From Candidatus Uhrbacteria bacterium (GTDB lineage: Bacteria > Patescibacteriota > Patescibacteriia > CAIXNZ01): DNA of 16,619 bases. The notes under the pieces were generated by a model that did no database searches, was not told where the DNA came from, and worked only from the letters and a program-made list of their open reading frames with translations. Location: positions 1 to 16,619 of the forward strand of contig DSBA01000064.1 in assembly GCA_011046145.1 (NCBI GenBank). The letters are read 5' to 3'. Shown here piece by piece: positions 6,546 through 13,945 of this stretch (the first letter of the stretch is position 1; the number at the start of each line of letters is the position of its first letter). The position numbers and the translations under genes were made by a program.

Positions 6546-8288
6546 TTATTTTTCCCTCTTATAAATAATCACTTCTTGCCCCTCATTAAGGCCGGACAAA
6601 ATTTCCGTGCCTTCATCGCCTCTTAAACCTATTGAAACATTAGCCCTTTCGGCTTGGCCGTTTTTCAAAATCTCAACGTATCTTAAACCGTCTAAATCTT
6701 CCTTGACTGCGCGCCTTGGCACAAAAAGCACATCCTCTTTTTCCGCAGTAATAATATCAACATTAGCAGTCATGCCGCTTTTTATTTCCTTATCTGTTTC
6801 ATCCATTTCAACCGTTACTTTGTAATATACAACTCCCTGGATTATTGTTTCCGCGATATCAATAAAAACAACATTACCTGGAAAAACAAAATCATCTCCA
6901 TAAGCATCCAAAATTATTTCCGCCAAATCGCCGGGTTTTATTTTAATAATCTCTGATTCTGGCACATCAACTTTGATCTCAAAATCGCTTTTGCCCAGCA
7001 TGGCGATGACCGGCTTTGCTGCTGTTGCAATATCTGTCAGGCCAAAGCCTATTTGTTCACCGACTTCATTATTAACAAAAACCACTAAGCCGTCAGTCGG
7101 AGCACGGATAATATAATCATTCAAATTCGTCAAAGCAAAATCCAAACCGACCTGAGCCTGGGCAACTTGCGCCTGATAATAAGCTATGTCCACCTGGCGC
7201 GGAGCAGCCTTTTTCAAATCCAGCTGGGCTTTGGCCAAGTTATAAGCTCCCAAAGAGCTATCAACAGCTGATTTGGAATTAGCAATATTTAATTGCTTAT
7301 TATTTAAAGCCGTATCCATGCTAATTTGGCTATTTTTAAATGCCTGATTGGTTGTCTGAATTGAGCTGACTGAAGCTGTAGTATTATTCTGCTCCAATTT
7401 AACATTGCTTTTATAGTTTGCCAAAGCCAAATCATTAAAATTAAAACTGGTTAAAGAAGCTCCTAAAGCCAAAAAGGTGCTATTTAAAGACTGAGCTAAA
7501 ACATCCAGCATTTTCAAAGCCTGATTTACAGCCTGATCAATATCCTGATCAGCTAAAGTATTTCGGGCTTGATTAAAATAATTTTTAGCCACGATCAATT
7601 CTATGACAGCCCGGTCATAATAATTGTCAGCGTCAACTTTATATTGGTGATTTTCCACGGAAAAAAGAGGCCTTAAATTGATATCGTCAAAAATAACCTT
7701 AATAACATCCAGGGAATAATCAGCAGCCACCAAACTTTTATCCAAAGACGTAATTAAATTTTCCCGCGAGCTTATAACCGCCTGCTCATAATTTTTTATA
7801 TCTGAATCCAGCTTATTTAAAAGAGCCTCTTGATCGCGCTTGGCATTTTCATAAGTGATCAAAGCATTATTAACCTGCTCTTCGCTGACTTTAATATCCT
7901 GCTCGCTGGCTCCAGCTAAAAATTTATTTAAATTAGCCTGGGCAATCGCTAAATTGGCTTGGGCTTGCCGGACTTGAATTTCTATGGGACCGGCATCTAA
8001 TCTGGCCAAAATATCACCGGCTTTAATTTCATCGCCTTCTTTAACATTAATCTGGGTTATAGTGCCATTGCCTTTAAAATTTAAATTAATCATTGATTTT
8101 GGCGAAACCGTGCCGGTTTCTGAAACTGTCTGCCTCAAATCGCCTCGTTTAACCGGTTCTGTCACATATTCGATTTTTTCTCCGCTTTTAGAAGCAAAAT
8201 ATATAATCACGCCGATTAAAATAATCGAAATCAGCCAAAAACTTTTCTTTTTGCTTAATTTTTTAAATAATTCAAAAACTTTACTCAT
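6546..8288 (-). CDS. HlyD/MacA-family adaptor (membrane fusion) protein with long insert
   Basis: MacA/YknX-type adaptors sit outside the membrane and work with MacB-like permeases. This one has an N-terminal membrane anchor (about 16-32). A first barrel/lipoyl half follows (about 44-100, with VSETGTVSPKSMINLNFKGNGTI and VKEGDEIKAGDILARLD). A helical hairpin and inserted region spans about 103-385. The second lipoyl half reads YIIRAPTDGLVVFVNNEVGEQI, and a beta-barrel/membrane-proximal end closes at 580. The usual family length is about 370-400, so the helical region is some 180 residues longer than normal. It is rich in Ala, Asn and Gln and probably coiled coil. It is first in the operon, so the system is adaptor, ATPase, permease, permease. 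Confidence 0.9.
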   Translation of the reverse strand: MSKVFELFKKLSKKKSFWLISIILIGVIIYFASKSGEKIEYVTEPVKRGDLRQTVSETGTVSPKSMINLNFKGNGTITQINVKEGDEIKAGDILARLDAGPIEIQVRQAQANLAIAQANLNKFLAGASEQDIKVSEEQVNNALITYENAKRDQEALLNKLDSDIKNYEQAVISSRENLITSLDKSLVAADYSLDVIKVIFDDINLRPLFSVENHQYKVDADNYYDRAVIELIVAKNYFNQARNTLADQDIDQAVNQALKMLDVLAQSLNSTFLALGASLTSFNFNDLALANYKSNVKLEQNNTTASVSSIQTTNQAFKNSQISMDTALNNKQLNIANSKSAVDSSLGAYNLAKAQLDLKKAAPRQVDIAYYQAQVAQAQVGLDFALTNLNDYIIRAPTDGLVVFVNNEVGEQIGFGLTDIATAAKPVIAMLGKSDFEIKVDVPESEIIKIKPGDLAEIILDAYGDDFVFPGNVVFIDIAETIIQGVVYYKVTVEMDETDKEIKSGMTANVDIITAEKEDVLFVPRRAVKEDLDGLRYVEILKNGQAERANVSIGLRGDEGTEILSGLNEGQEVIIYKREK

Positions 8289-8321
8289 ATGGAAATTTTA
8301 ATAATTAATTATTTTTATTTA

Positions 8322-8350
8322 ATTATAACAAAACTGCCAGCCAATAACAA
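8322..8350 (-). promoter_or_regulatory. Probable promoter of the export operon, with overlapping inverted repeat
   Basis: On the - strand, TTGTTA (complement of 8345-8350) and a perfect TATAAT (complement of 8322-8327) are 17 bases apart, 34 bases before the adaptor ATG. An inverted repeat GCCAG (8336-8340) / CTGGC (8365-8369), with CAAG/CTTG inside, overlaps the -35 side and could be an operator. Confidence 0.5.
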
Positions 8351-8407
8351 GAAAAACCTTGCAACTGGCTTCTAAATATTTCACATGAAACGCTAAAATT
8401 TTTTTAG

Positions 8408-8508
8408 TAGCCCCAACGGGATTTGGTCAGAACCGCGTAGGGTTCTGACCACCCCGACCCCGAAGTGGTTCGGGGTGAACCCTTTTTTTAAGAATAGCCC
8501 CTACGGGA
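8408..8508. repeat. Duplicated tRNA-Glu 3' end flanking an 86-base palindromic spacer
   Basis: The 14-base word TAGCCCCTACGGGA at 8495-8508 is the 3' end of the tRNA gene; a copy with one change, TAGCCCCAACGGGA, lies at 8408-8421. Between them are two hairpins: GGTCAGAACC/GGTTCTGACC (8425-8450, perfect 10 bp, loop GCGTAG) and CCCCGAA/TTCGGGG (8458-8475, perfect 7 bp). Direct repeats of a tRNA 3' end are the hallmark of integrase attachment sites, but no integrase is present here. Confidence 0.65.
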
Positions 8509-8566
8509 ATCGAACCCGTATTACCAAGTTGAGAACCTGGTGTCCTAACCATTAGACGAAGGGGCC
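8495..8566 (-). tRNA. tRNA-Glu (anticodon CTC)
   Basis: Read on the - strand, the 72 bases fold as a full cloverleaf. The acceptor stem is GGCCCCT/AGGGGCT (first pair G-U), and the D arm is GTCTAATGGTTAGGAC. The anticodon stem CCAGG/CTTGG has loop TTCTCAA, so the anticodon is CTC, reading GAG. The T arm is ACGGG-TTCGATT-CCCGT, and the discriminator is A. CCA is not encoded and must be added by the CCA enzyme. The gene stands alone, with a palindromic element ending 9 bases before its 5' end. A -10-like TATAAA lies inside that element (complement of 8578-8583), and no good -35 is visible. Confidence 0.95.
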
Positions 8567-8575
8567 AAATAAAAA

Positions 8576-8650
8576 AATTTATACCCGGCTTTAGCTTGCA
8601 TTGGCGAAGCCATGCCGGCTTAGCCAGCCCACTAAAGTGGGATATAAATT
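8576..8650. repeat. Composite palindromic element B upstream of tRNA-Glu
   Basis: The ends AATTTATACCC (8576-8586) and GGGATATAAATT (8639-8650) are inverted copies with one bulged base. Inside lie CCGGC/GCCGG (8585-8589 and 8614-8618), the small hairpin TTGGCGAAGCCA, and CCCACTAAAGTGGG (8628-8641). CTTTAG (8589-8594) and CTAAAG (8632-8637) occur once each in opposite orientation, as in elements A and C. It occupies the place where the tRNA promoter should be. Confidence 0.6.
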
Positions 8651-8663
8651 CATTTTTACCACA

Positions 8664-8716
8664 AAAACTCAAAAACTTCAATTATACAAATAAAAAATTC
8701 CTAAATTTTGAGTTTT
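8664..8716. repeat. AT-rich inverted repeat downstream of the murF-like gene
   Basis: AAAACTCAAAA (8664-8674) and TTTTGAGTTTT (8706-8716) are perfect 11-base inverted copies; the right arm is repeated in tandem, overlapping, at 8713-8723. It lies just after the stop codon of the ligase gene and would form an mRNA hairpin there. It resembles the CAAAATTCAAAA repeats at 1216 and 14492. Confidence 0.45.
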
Positions 8717-8728
8717 GAGTTTTGAATT

Positions 8729-10045
8729 TTACCTATTCTCCCATTCTCCTGTCTGCCGCACCAAAAGCCGTTTGGCTTTCATTGGTTCTGCCATGATTTC
8801 CTTAACAATTTTTTCCATTCTTACTCCTTGTGAGCCTTTGATTAAAATCAAGTCTCCGGGCTGGATCAAATTTTGAACAAAAATGCCCGCTTTATGGTTA
8901 TCATCAAAACTTTCAATTTGAGATTTTAATAAACCAGCTTCTTCAGCTGCTTGAGCAGTTAATTTTGATTCCGCGCCAACTGTCACCAAATAATCAATAT
9001 CGCTTTCCGCGACTTTAAAACCTAGCTCGCGATGAGCTTGGCCTGAATGCTCGCCTAATTCCAGCATATCACCCAAAACAACTATTTTTCTTTTGCCTTC
9101 AGACAATTTTATCATTTTTATAACTTCCAAAGCAGCTTTGGCTGCCAGCGGCGAGGAATTATAAGTGTCGTCTATAATTAAAGTATATTTAATGCCGGCA
9201 ATTAATTTCATGCGGCCATTAGGCGATCTGTATTGTCTCAATGCTTCAGAAATATCAACCAAATTCATGCCATAAGCAATAGCAACGCTAATGGCAGCCA
9301 AAGCCGCATAAGCTGGCTGTTTGCCAAAACAATGGGGCAAAAAAATAGGCACGCTTGAATTATTATAAGTCACTTTAAAATTAGTCCCCCAAATTTTACA
9401 TTCCCATTGGTATTGGGTTTCGCAAAAATCCTGTTCTAAACCGGAAAAAAGCAAGTCTCCTGCTCTGACGTTTGCGTCTTGGCCAAAACCAAAAGTAATT
9501 ATCTTTGATTTTAATTTATCCCCTAAACTCATTACATTCTCATCATCGTAATTCAGAATTGCAAAGCCGTCTTTTGGCAATTCAGTCACAATTTTTTCCT
9601 TTTCTTTTAAAACTCCTTTTAAATCTTTGAACGCCTGCAGATGGGTTTCGGCGATTGCGGTTAAAACGCCTATCTTTAACGGCGCCAGATCTACCAGATA
9701 TTTAATATCCCCGATTTTATCAGCGCCCATTTCCAAAATTAAAATCTTAGGATAACTTTCATCCTTAAAAATAAGCAGCTTGACAGCTTTATAAAAAACT
9801 TTCAGCCAAAGAAATAAAGATTTGCCTCCGGTTTTTTCGCCAATAATTGTCAAAGGCACGCCAATCTCATTATTATAGCTTTTAATGTTGCGCCTGACAT
9901 TATATTCATAAGCCAGCACGCTAAAAATAGCTTCCTTGGCAGAAGTCTTTCCCACGCTGCCAGTAATGCCAATAACATCTGGCTTATATTTTTTAATGAT
10001 TTTTTTAGCAAAAATAGCTAATAATTTTTCAATTAAATTTTTCAT
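8729..10045 (-). CDS. murF: MurF-like Mur ligase lacking the usual first domain
   Basis: MurF adds D-Ala-D-Ala to UDP-MurNAc-tripeptide in the cytoplasm, completing the peptidoglycan precursor. The P-loop GITGSVGKTS is at 26-35, followed by the Mur middle-domain features (YNNEIGVPLT, LEMGADKIGDI, LTAIAETHLQAF with the catalytic-type ETH, KEKIVTELPKDG). The C-terminal domain follows (RSPNGRM, DDTYNSSPLAAKAAL, LGDMLELGEHS, LIKGSQGVRME). These wordings are MurF-specific rather than MurE. In E. coli MurF the P-loop starts near residue 107, so the N-terminal substrate-binding domain is essentially absent here. Some 25 residues (FLWLKVFYKAVKLLIFKDESYPK) are inserted after the P-loop region. It lies downstream of a class B penicillin-binding protein, probably in one transcript. 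Confidence 0.85.
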   Translation of the reverse strand: MKNLIEKLLAIFAKKIIKKYKPDVIGITGSVGKTSAKEAIFSVLAYEYNVRRNIKSYNNEIGVPLTIIGEKTGGKSLFLWLKVFYKAVKLLIFKDESYPKILILEMGADKIGDIKYLVDLAPLKIGVLTAIAETHLQAFKDLKGVLKEKEKIVTELPKDGFAILNYDDENVMSLGDKLKSKIITFGFGQDANVRAGDLLFSGLEQDFCETQYQWECKIWGTNFKVTYNNSSVPIFLPHCFGKQPAYAALAAISVAIAYGMNLVDISEALRQYRSPNGRMKLIAGIKYTLIIDDTYNSSPLAAKAALEVIKMIKLSEGKRKIVVLGDMLELGEHSGQAHRELGFKVAESDIDYLVTVGAESKLTAQAAEEAGLLKSQIESFDDNHKAGIFVQNLIQPGDLILIKGSQGVRMEKIVKEIMAEPMKAKRLLVRQTGEWENR

Positions 10046-10204
10046 ATATTTTGATTATTTTCTAAACTAAAATTTATTTTTACTAATATTATCTTAAAGG
10101 GGGAAAAAAGAGCAAGAAGAGCAAGGAGGGTAATAAGGGTAAAAGGAGAATTCTTAACAACCAATATTACCCTTCTTTCCCATTTTACCCATCTTCCCCA
10201 TTCT
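10046..10204 (-). other. Intergenic purine/pyrimidine-asymmetric region with possible G-quadruplex
   Basis: In the mRNA sense (- strand), the stretch just after the penicillin-binding protein stop (complement of 10170-10199) reads GGGG, 5 bases, GGG, 6, GGG, 6, GGG, which fits the loop limits of a three-tier quadruplex. The other half of the gap is purine-rich on the + strand (about 10095-10150). GGGTAATA (10128-10135) / TATTACCC (10165-10172) and GGGTAAAA (10137-10144) / TTTTACCC (10183-10190) form competing inverted repeats. There is no T-run terminator, so read-through into the murF-like gene is plausible. Confidence 0.45.
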
Positions 10205-11998
10205 TCAAAGAGCATCCGGCATAACATGATAATAATCCAAAATAAACTTAGCCAAACGGGAAAATAAAGGCGCAGTCGTAGTAGAGGCAAAACTGCCTTT
10301 TTGTGGATTCTCAAATTTTATAACCATTACAAATTGGGGATCCTTTATCGGCGCAAAGCCTACAAAAGCATGGTTTGTGCGGTTGGAATAAACTCCGCCT
10401 TCCGCAATCTGGGCAGTGCCTGTCTTGCCAGCTATATAATATCCCGGCACATTGGCCATTTTACCTTCGCCGTTTTTAACTACTGAAACAAGCATGCCTG
10501 TCAAAAGCGTGGCTGTTTTTGAGGAAATAATCTGCTTGGGTTTGGGCCTATTTGGCTGAATTATCGTGCCATTAAATTCCCTGATTTCTTCAACAATATA
10601 AGGGGTTACCAATTTACCCCCATTGGCAATGGCCGCAAAAGCTCTTGCCATCTGCAAAGAAGTGACCGTAATTCCCTGACCAAACGAAGCAGTTGCTTCA
10701 AAAATTTCACTTCGTTTTTTCAATGAACTTATATCGCCTGCCACTTCTGTCTGAAGCTGAATGCCTGTTTTTTCACCAAAACCAAATTTTTCCACGTATT
10801 TGCGAAAATCGCTTTTGCCTATTTGCCGAACCGCAAAAATAGTGCCAGTATTCAGGGATTTTTCCAAAACTTCTGTCATTGTTTTTTTGCCATGAGCCTG
10901 TTTATCATGGTTTCGGATAGTAAATTCGTCTATTTTCACAAAACCTTCGTCAATATAAGTTGTTTCCGGGGTTATGACTCCCAGATCCAAACCAGCTGCC
11001 ATGGTAATCGGCTTAAAAATTGAACCAGGTTCATAAGCCTCAAAAATTGACAAATTATTAAAAGCGCTTATATCCCCTGTCTTGCCATATTCGTTCGGGT
11101 CAAAATCCGGATAAGAGCACATGGCTATAATCGCGCCGGTTTCAGGATCCATAACTATTGCTGATCCGCTTTTGGCTTCTATTAATTGGGCATGTTCTTT
11201 TAATTTTGAACAAACTTCAAACTGGATGGTCTTATCAAGGGTTAAGACAATATCTGCTCCGTCTTTAGCCCGGACAAATTTCTTATCGCTAATGGATATC
11301 AAACGGCCAGAAACATCTTTTTCAGAATGAATTACTCCCTGCTGGCCAGCCAATTCTTTATCAAAATAGCCTTCTATCCCATAAAGCCCTCTTTTGACGC
11401 CTTGATTGTCAAATCCTACAAAACCCAAAACATTAGCGCATATATTTTTTTCCGGATAAAACCGAAAAGTTTCCTTGGTTGATTTAATGCCGGTTATATT
11501 TAATTCCTTAATCATCTCCACTTTACTGTCTTCAACTTTTTGTTTCAAAGGTTCGTAAGCAGACTCTTTTTTAGAAAATCTAGAAATTAATTGTTCCTTA
11601 AAAGCTTCTTGTTTTTCCAAATCAGGCTCTAAAATCGGGGCTAATAAATCAGCGACTTCCAAAGGATCCTTGTTCATATGCCTTGGCTGGGCATAAACAA
11701 GATTATAATCTTTATTAATAGCAACGGGATACAGGCTTTCCTGCCTTGTCAGCAAAGAGAGTGTTTTATCTTTTAAATAAATAGAGCCCCTTTGCGGAAA
11801 TAACTGCTGATAAATTTCATGCTGGTCAGAAGCCAAGGCATAATAAAAATCAAATTTTAAAATTTGAAAATCAAAAAGTTTGATAATTATTAAAAAGCTT
11901 AAACAAGCAAAAACAGCCGCCAAAAATTTTATGCGTGGCTCAAAGTTATTCTTACGATGAAAACTTTTTTTTCTTTTCCAGCGAGTTAAGTCTATCAT
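10205..11998 (-). CDS. ftsI: Class B penicillin-binding protein (FtsI/PBP2-type transpeptidase)
   Basis: This enzyme cross-links peptidoglycan outside the membrane; FtsI types act at the division septum. The 597-residue protein has a basic N-terminus and a single membrane anchor at about 24-44. A PBP-dimerisation domain spans about 65-235, with PQRGSIY and the GLYGIEGYFD block. The transpeptidase domain follows: catalytic Ser in SIFK (326-329), SLN (381-383) and KTGT (525-528), all intact. PFAM-like organisation and the lack of a glycosyltransferase domain make it class B. Whether it is FtsI, SpoVD-like or elongation PBP2 cannot be settled from sequence; pairing with a murF-like gene favours a remnant of the division and cell-wall cluster. 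No ribosome binding site is visible. Confidence 0.92.
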   Translation of the reverse strand: MIDLTRWKRKKSFHRKNNFEPRIKFLAAVFACLSFLIIIKLFDFQILKFDFYYALASDQHEIYQQLFPQRGSIYLKDKTLSLLTRQESLYPVAINKDYNLVYAQPRHMNKDPLEVADLLAPILEPDLEKQEAFKEQLISRFSKKESAYEPLKQKVEDSKVEMIKELNITGIKSTKETFRFYPEKNICANVLGFVGFDNQGVKRGLYGIEGYFDKELAGQQGVIHSEKDVSGRLISISDKKFVRAKDGADIVLTLDKTIQFEVCSKLKEHAQLIEAKSGSAIVMDPETGAIIAMCSYPDFDPNEYGKTGDISAFNNLSIFEAYEPGSIFKPITMAAGLDLGVITPETTYIDEGFVKIDEFTIRNHDKQAHGKKTMTEVLEKSLNTGTIFAVRQIGKSDFRKYVEKFGFGEKTGIQLQTEVAGDISSLKKRSEIFEATASFGQGITVTSLQMARAFAAIANGGKLVTPYIVEEIREFNGTIIQPNRPKPKQIISSKTATLLTGMLVSVVKNGEGKMANVPGYYIAGKTGTAQIAEGGVYSNRTNHAFVGFAPIKDPQFVMVIKFENPQKGSFASTTTAPLFSRLAKFILDYYHVMPDAL

Positions 11999-12025
11999 GC
12001 TTATATTTTAGCAAAAATTTATTAC

Positions 12026-12057
12026 AAAAAAAAGAGCGATTTATTTTAAAAACCGCC
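12026..12057 (-). terminator. Rho-independent terminator after the slipin gene
   Basis: On the - strand, GGCGGTTT and AAATCGCT form an 8-bp stem with two G-U pairs and a 7-base AT loop, followed at once by C and eight T (complement of 12026-12033). It lies 28 bases after the slipin stop and separates that gene from the penicillin-binding protein gene. Confidence 0.75.
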
Positions 12058-12085
12058 TTTTTCATTTCACTACCAAACTAGAAAA

Positions 12086-12844
12086 TTAATCCTGATCGTT
12101 TTTTTTCTTATTAAAAGATCCAAAAGCCCTCAAAATCTCCAATGGCATGGCAAAAACAACCGTATTAGACTGATCAGAAGAAATATCATTTAAAGAATTT
12201 AATGTCCTCAAATGCAAAGCTCCTGACGCTTTGGATAAAATTTCTCCTGCTTTAGCCAAATTTTCAGCTGCAATAACTTCGCCTTCTGCTTTAATAATAA
12301 CTGCTCTTCTTTCTCTTTCAGCTTCGGCCTGCTTAGCCATGGTTCTTTTCATTTCTTCCGGCAAAACAATGTCTTTTAAATCAACTGAATCAACTTTAAT
12401 ACCCCAAGGATCAGTTAATTTATCAACTATTTCCTTAATTCGATCAGAAATTTGGTCTCTTTGGCTTAATAATTGATCCAAATCAACCTCACCAGCCACA
12501 TTCCTCATTGTTGTTTGGGCCAATTGAGACACAGCATAATAAAAATTTTCCACTTCAATAATTGCCTTAGCAGCATCAATTACCTTGTAATAAATAACTG
12601 CATTGATCTGGCAGGAAACATTATCTTTGGTAATCGCTTCCTGATTTGGCACATCAACAGCTTTAACCCGCATATCAACTTTAACCATTTTTTGAAAAAC
12701 AGGAATCACCAAACGCCAGCCCGGCATTTTGGTTCCGGAATATTTACCCATAGTAAACATTACTCCCCTTTGGTACTGATTAACCTGCCTTAAAACCACC
12801 GCCAATAAAATAACAATTAAAACAAACGGCCATAAATAAGCCAT
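12086..12844 (-). CDS. Slipin: SPFH/Band 7 membrane protein (stomatin-like)
   Basis: Slipins are membrane-anchored scaffold proteins that form oligomers and organise membrane microdomains. The 252 residues start with one hydrophobic segment (about 4-20). The SPFH domain follows (about 21-180), with NQYQRGVMFTMGKYSG, GWRLVIPVFQKMVKVDMRVKAVDVPNQEAITKDNVSCQINAVIYYKV and QLAQTTMRNVAGEVDLDQLLSQRD, all classic slipin wording. A charged Ala/Glu/Arg-rich coiled coil comes next (about 186-225, KQAEAERERRAVIIKAEGE). A membrane protease of the NfeD type often sits beside slipins; none is next to this gene. It is likely a separate unit: a terminator follows and the gap before it is AT-rich. Confidence 0.94.
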   Translation of the reverse strand: MAYLWPFVLIVILLAVVLRQVNQYQRGVMFTMGKYSGTKMPGWRLVIPVFQKMVKVDMRVKAVDVPNQEAITKDNVSCQINAVIYYKVIDAAKAIIEVENFYYAVSQLAQTTMRNVAGEVDLDQLLSQRDQISDRIKEIVDKLTDPWGIKVDSVDLKDIVLPEEMKRTMAKQAEAERERRAVIIKAEGEVIAAENLAKAGEILSKASGALHLRTLNSLNDISSDQSNTVVFAMPLEILRAFGSFNKKKNDQD

Positions 12845-12934
12845 AATTTTAAAAATTAATAATTAATAAATAAATTTATATATAAACTTATACAAAGCAA
12901 GTGCCTGATAAATATTTGCGGATTCATATTCTGC

Positions 12935-13264
12935 TTATTCAAAATGCGAGGAATCCATCTCAACCCATTTTTCACCGGCTTCATCCCATTTGTAGGCGAA
13001 AAAAGTCCTGACTTTTTCGGTTTCAGAGGTAATATAATCAACTTTGGCGCCCGTGCCCATGCGTTTGGAATAATGAGTTTTTTTGCCAACAACCAAAGGC
13101 TTGACCACCATTTCTAATTTTATTTTGCCTAAAGGCCCGTTAAAAACCAACTCCTCACAAGTCCCCTCGCCTTGCTCGCCTGACAATTCAAAAACCTCGT
13201 TTGACAGCACCTCAAAATTCTTATTAGCCATTTCTTTGATTTGTTCCCACTTGTCTGGTGACAT
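12935..13264 (-). CDS. Conserved-looking hypothetical protein, about 109 aa
   Basis: I do not recognise a named family. From MSPDKWEQIKE the protein is soluble, with a short N-terminal helix. A probable beta-rich body follows (VFNGPLGKIKLEMVVKPLVVGKKTHYSKRMGTGAKVDYI), ending in an aromatic, acidic strand region (FFAYKWDEAGEKWVEMDSSHFE). There is no signal peptide and no Cys-pair metal site. The frame extends 13 codons further to an ATG at 13303, but that part overlaps spacer that looks repeat-derived, so I prefer 13264. No ribosome binding site helps the choice. Coding is supported by the open frame, clean codon use and globular composition. Confidence 0.65.
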   Translation of the reverse strand: MSPDKWEQIKEMANKNFEVLSNEVFELSGEQGEGTCEELVFNGPLGKIKLEMVVKPLVVGKKTHYSKRMGTGAKVDYITSETEKVRTFFAYKWDEAGEKWVEMDSSHFE

Positions 13265-13329
13265 AGTATGCTTAAACGCAGATTTATCTTCACAGATAAA
13301 CACTGATTATGAATTATAGGTTAGATTAA

Positions 13330-13394
13330 CCACTAAATTATTATCGCGAAATTACACAAAAAATTTTGTGTTCTTTCGTGAATAAATTTCGTGG
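13330..13394. repeat. Long imperfect palindrome beside the queH stop codon
   Basis: The core ACACAAAA/TTTTGTGT (13354-13371) is perfect. It is flanked by CGCGAAA/TTTCGTG with one G-U, then by CCAC (13330-13333) and GTGG (13391-13394) with mostly matching AT bases between. The whole 65 bases read as one large hairpin starting one base past the queH stop codon. It may protect or end the queH transcript; the T content is unsuitable for a classical terminator. Confidence 0.5.
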
Positions 13395-13395
13395 T

Positions 13396-13932
13396 TCAAC
13401 CCTTCCTTGAAAAAACACAACCGCAATATTCTTGCCTATACAATCCCAATTTCACTGCCAGCCAGTCACTGATCTGCGTTCCGAATTTTTTCTTAAAATC
13501 CTGATCCCAAAATTTAATTCTATGCTTACTTTCCACTTTACGCCCTATGCCTAAAACTTGCAAGGAATTTTTCTGGCGTCCCATGGTCAGAGTAGTGCTG
13601 AACCAGCCATAGCCATTGGCTTTAGCATATTCAGCTGTTTTATTTAAACGCAAACTAATGCACAAATCGCAGCGAAAACCTTTTTCAGGCTCTTGTTCAT
13701 AACCTTTTATAAATTTCAACCAATTTTGAGGTTGGTAATTCTCTTCAATATAGACATTTTTTTTGCGGCGACAAAACTCCTTAACCTCGGCTAAACGCTG
13801 CATGTATTCGTCTTCGGGAAAAATATTGGGATTATAAAAATATACAGTTAAGTCGAATTTATCCCTCAGCTGATTAATAACATAAATGCTGCACGGCGCG
13901 CAGCAAACATGAAGTAATAATTTTTCTTTCAT
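13396..13932 (-). CDS. queH: QueH, epoxyqueuosine reductase
   Basis: QueH reduces epoxyqueuosine to queuosine at position 34 of tRNAs with GUN anticodons, the last step of queuosine synthesis. It is the cobalamin-independent alternative to QueG. The family (formerly DUF208) carries metal-binding Cys clusters, here at HVCCAPCS (C10, C11, C14), RCDLC (C88, C91) and YCGC (C170, C172). STTLTMGRQK and YNPNIFPEDEYMQRL are also typical. The length of 178 is within the usual range. It stands alone, with repeats on both sides, and no other queuosine gene is in the window. Confidence 0.95.
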   Translation of the reverse strand: MKEKLLLHVCCAPCSIYVINQLRDKFDLTVYFYNPNIFPEDEYMQRLAEVKEFCRRKKNVYIEENYQPQNWLKFIKGYEQEPEKGFRCDLCISLRLNKTAEYAKANGYGWFSTTLTMGRQKNSLQVLGIGRKVESKHRIKFWDQDFKKKFGTQISDWLAVKLGLYRQEYCGCVFSRKG

Positions 13933-13945
13933 AAAAATTTTAATA

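Noticed and set aside
8427..8681. 84-residue open frame on the - strand over the tRNA region
   Set aside because: It reads straight through the tRNA-Glu gene and both flanking palindromic elements; the composition is that of translated repeats.
10042..10314. 90-residue hydrophobic open frame on the - strand
   Set aside because: It overlaps the end of the penicillin-binding protein gene in another frame and its Leu/Ile richness comes from the purine-rich spacer.
13265..13303. Longer start for the 12935 gene
   Set aside because: The 13 extra residues derive from repeat-like spacer with no ribosome binding site, so the start at 13264 is preferred, with low certainty.
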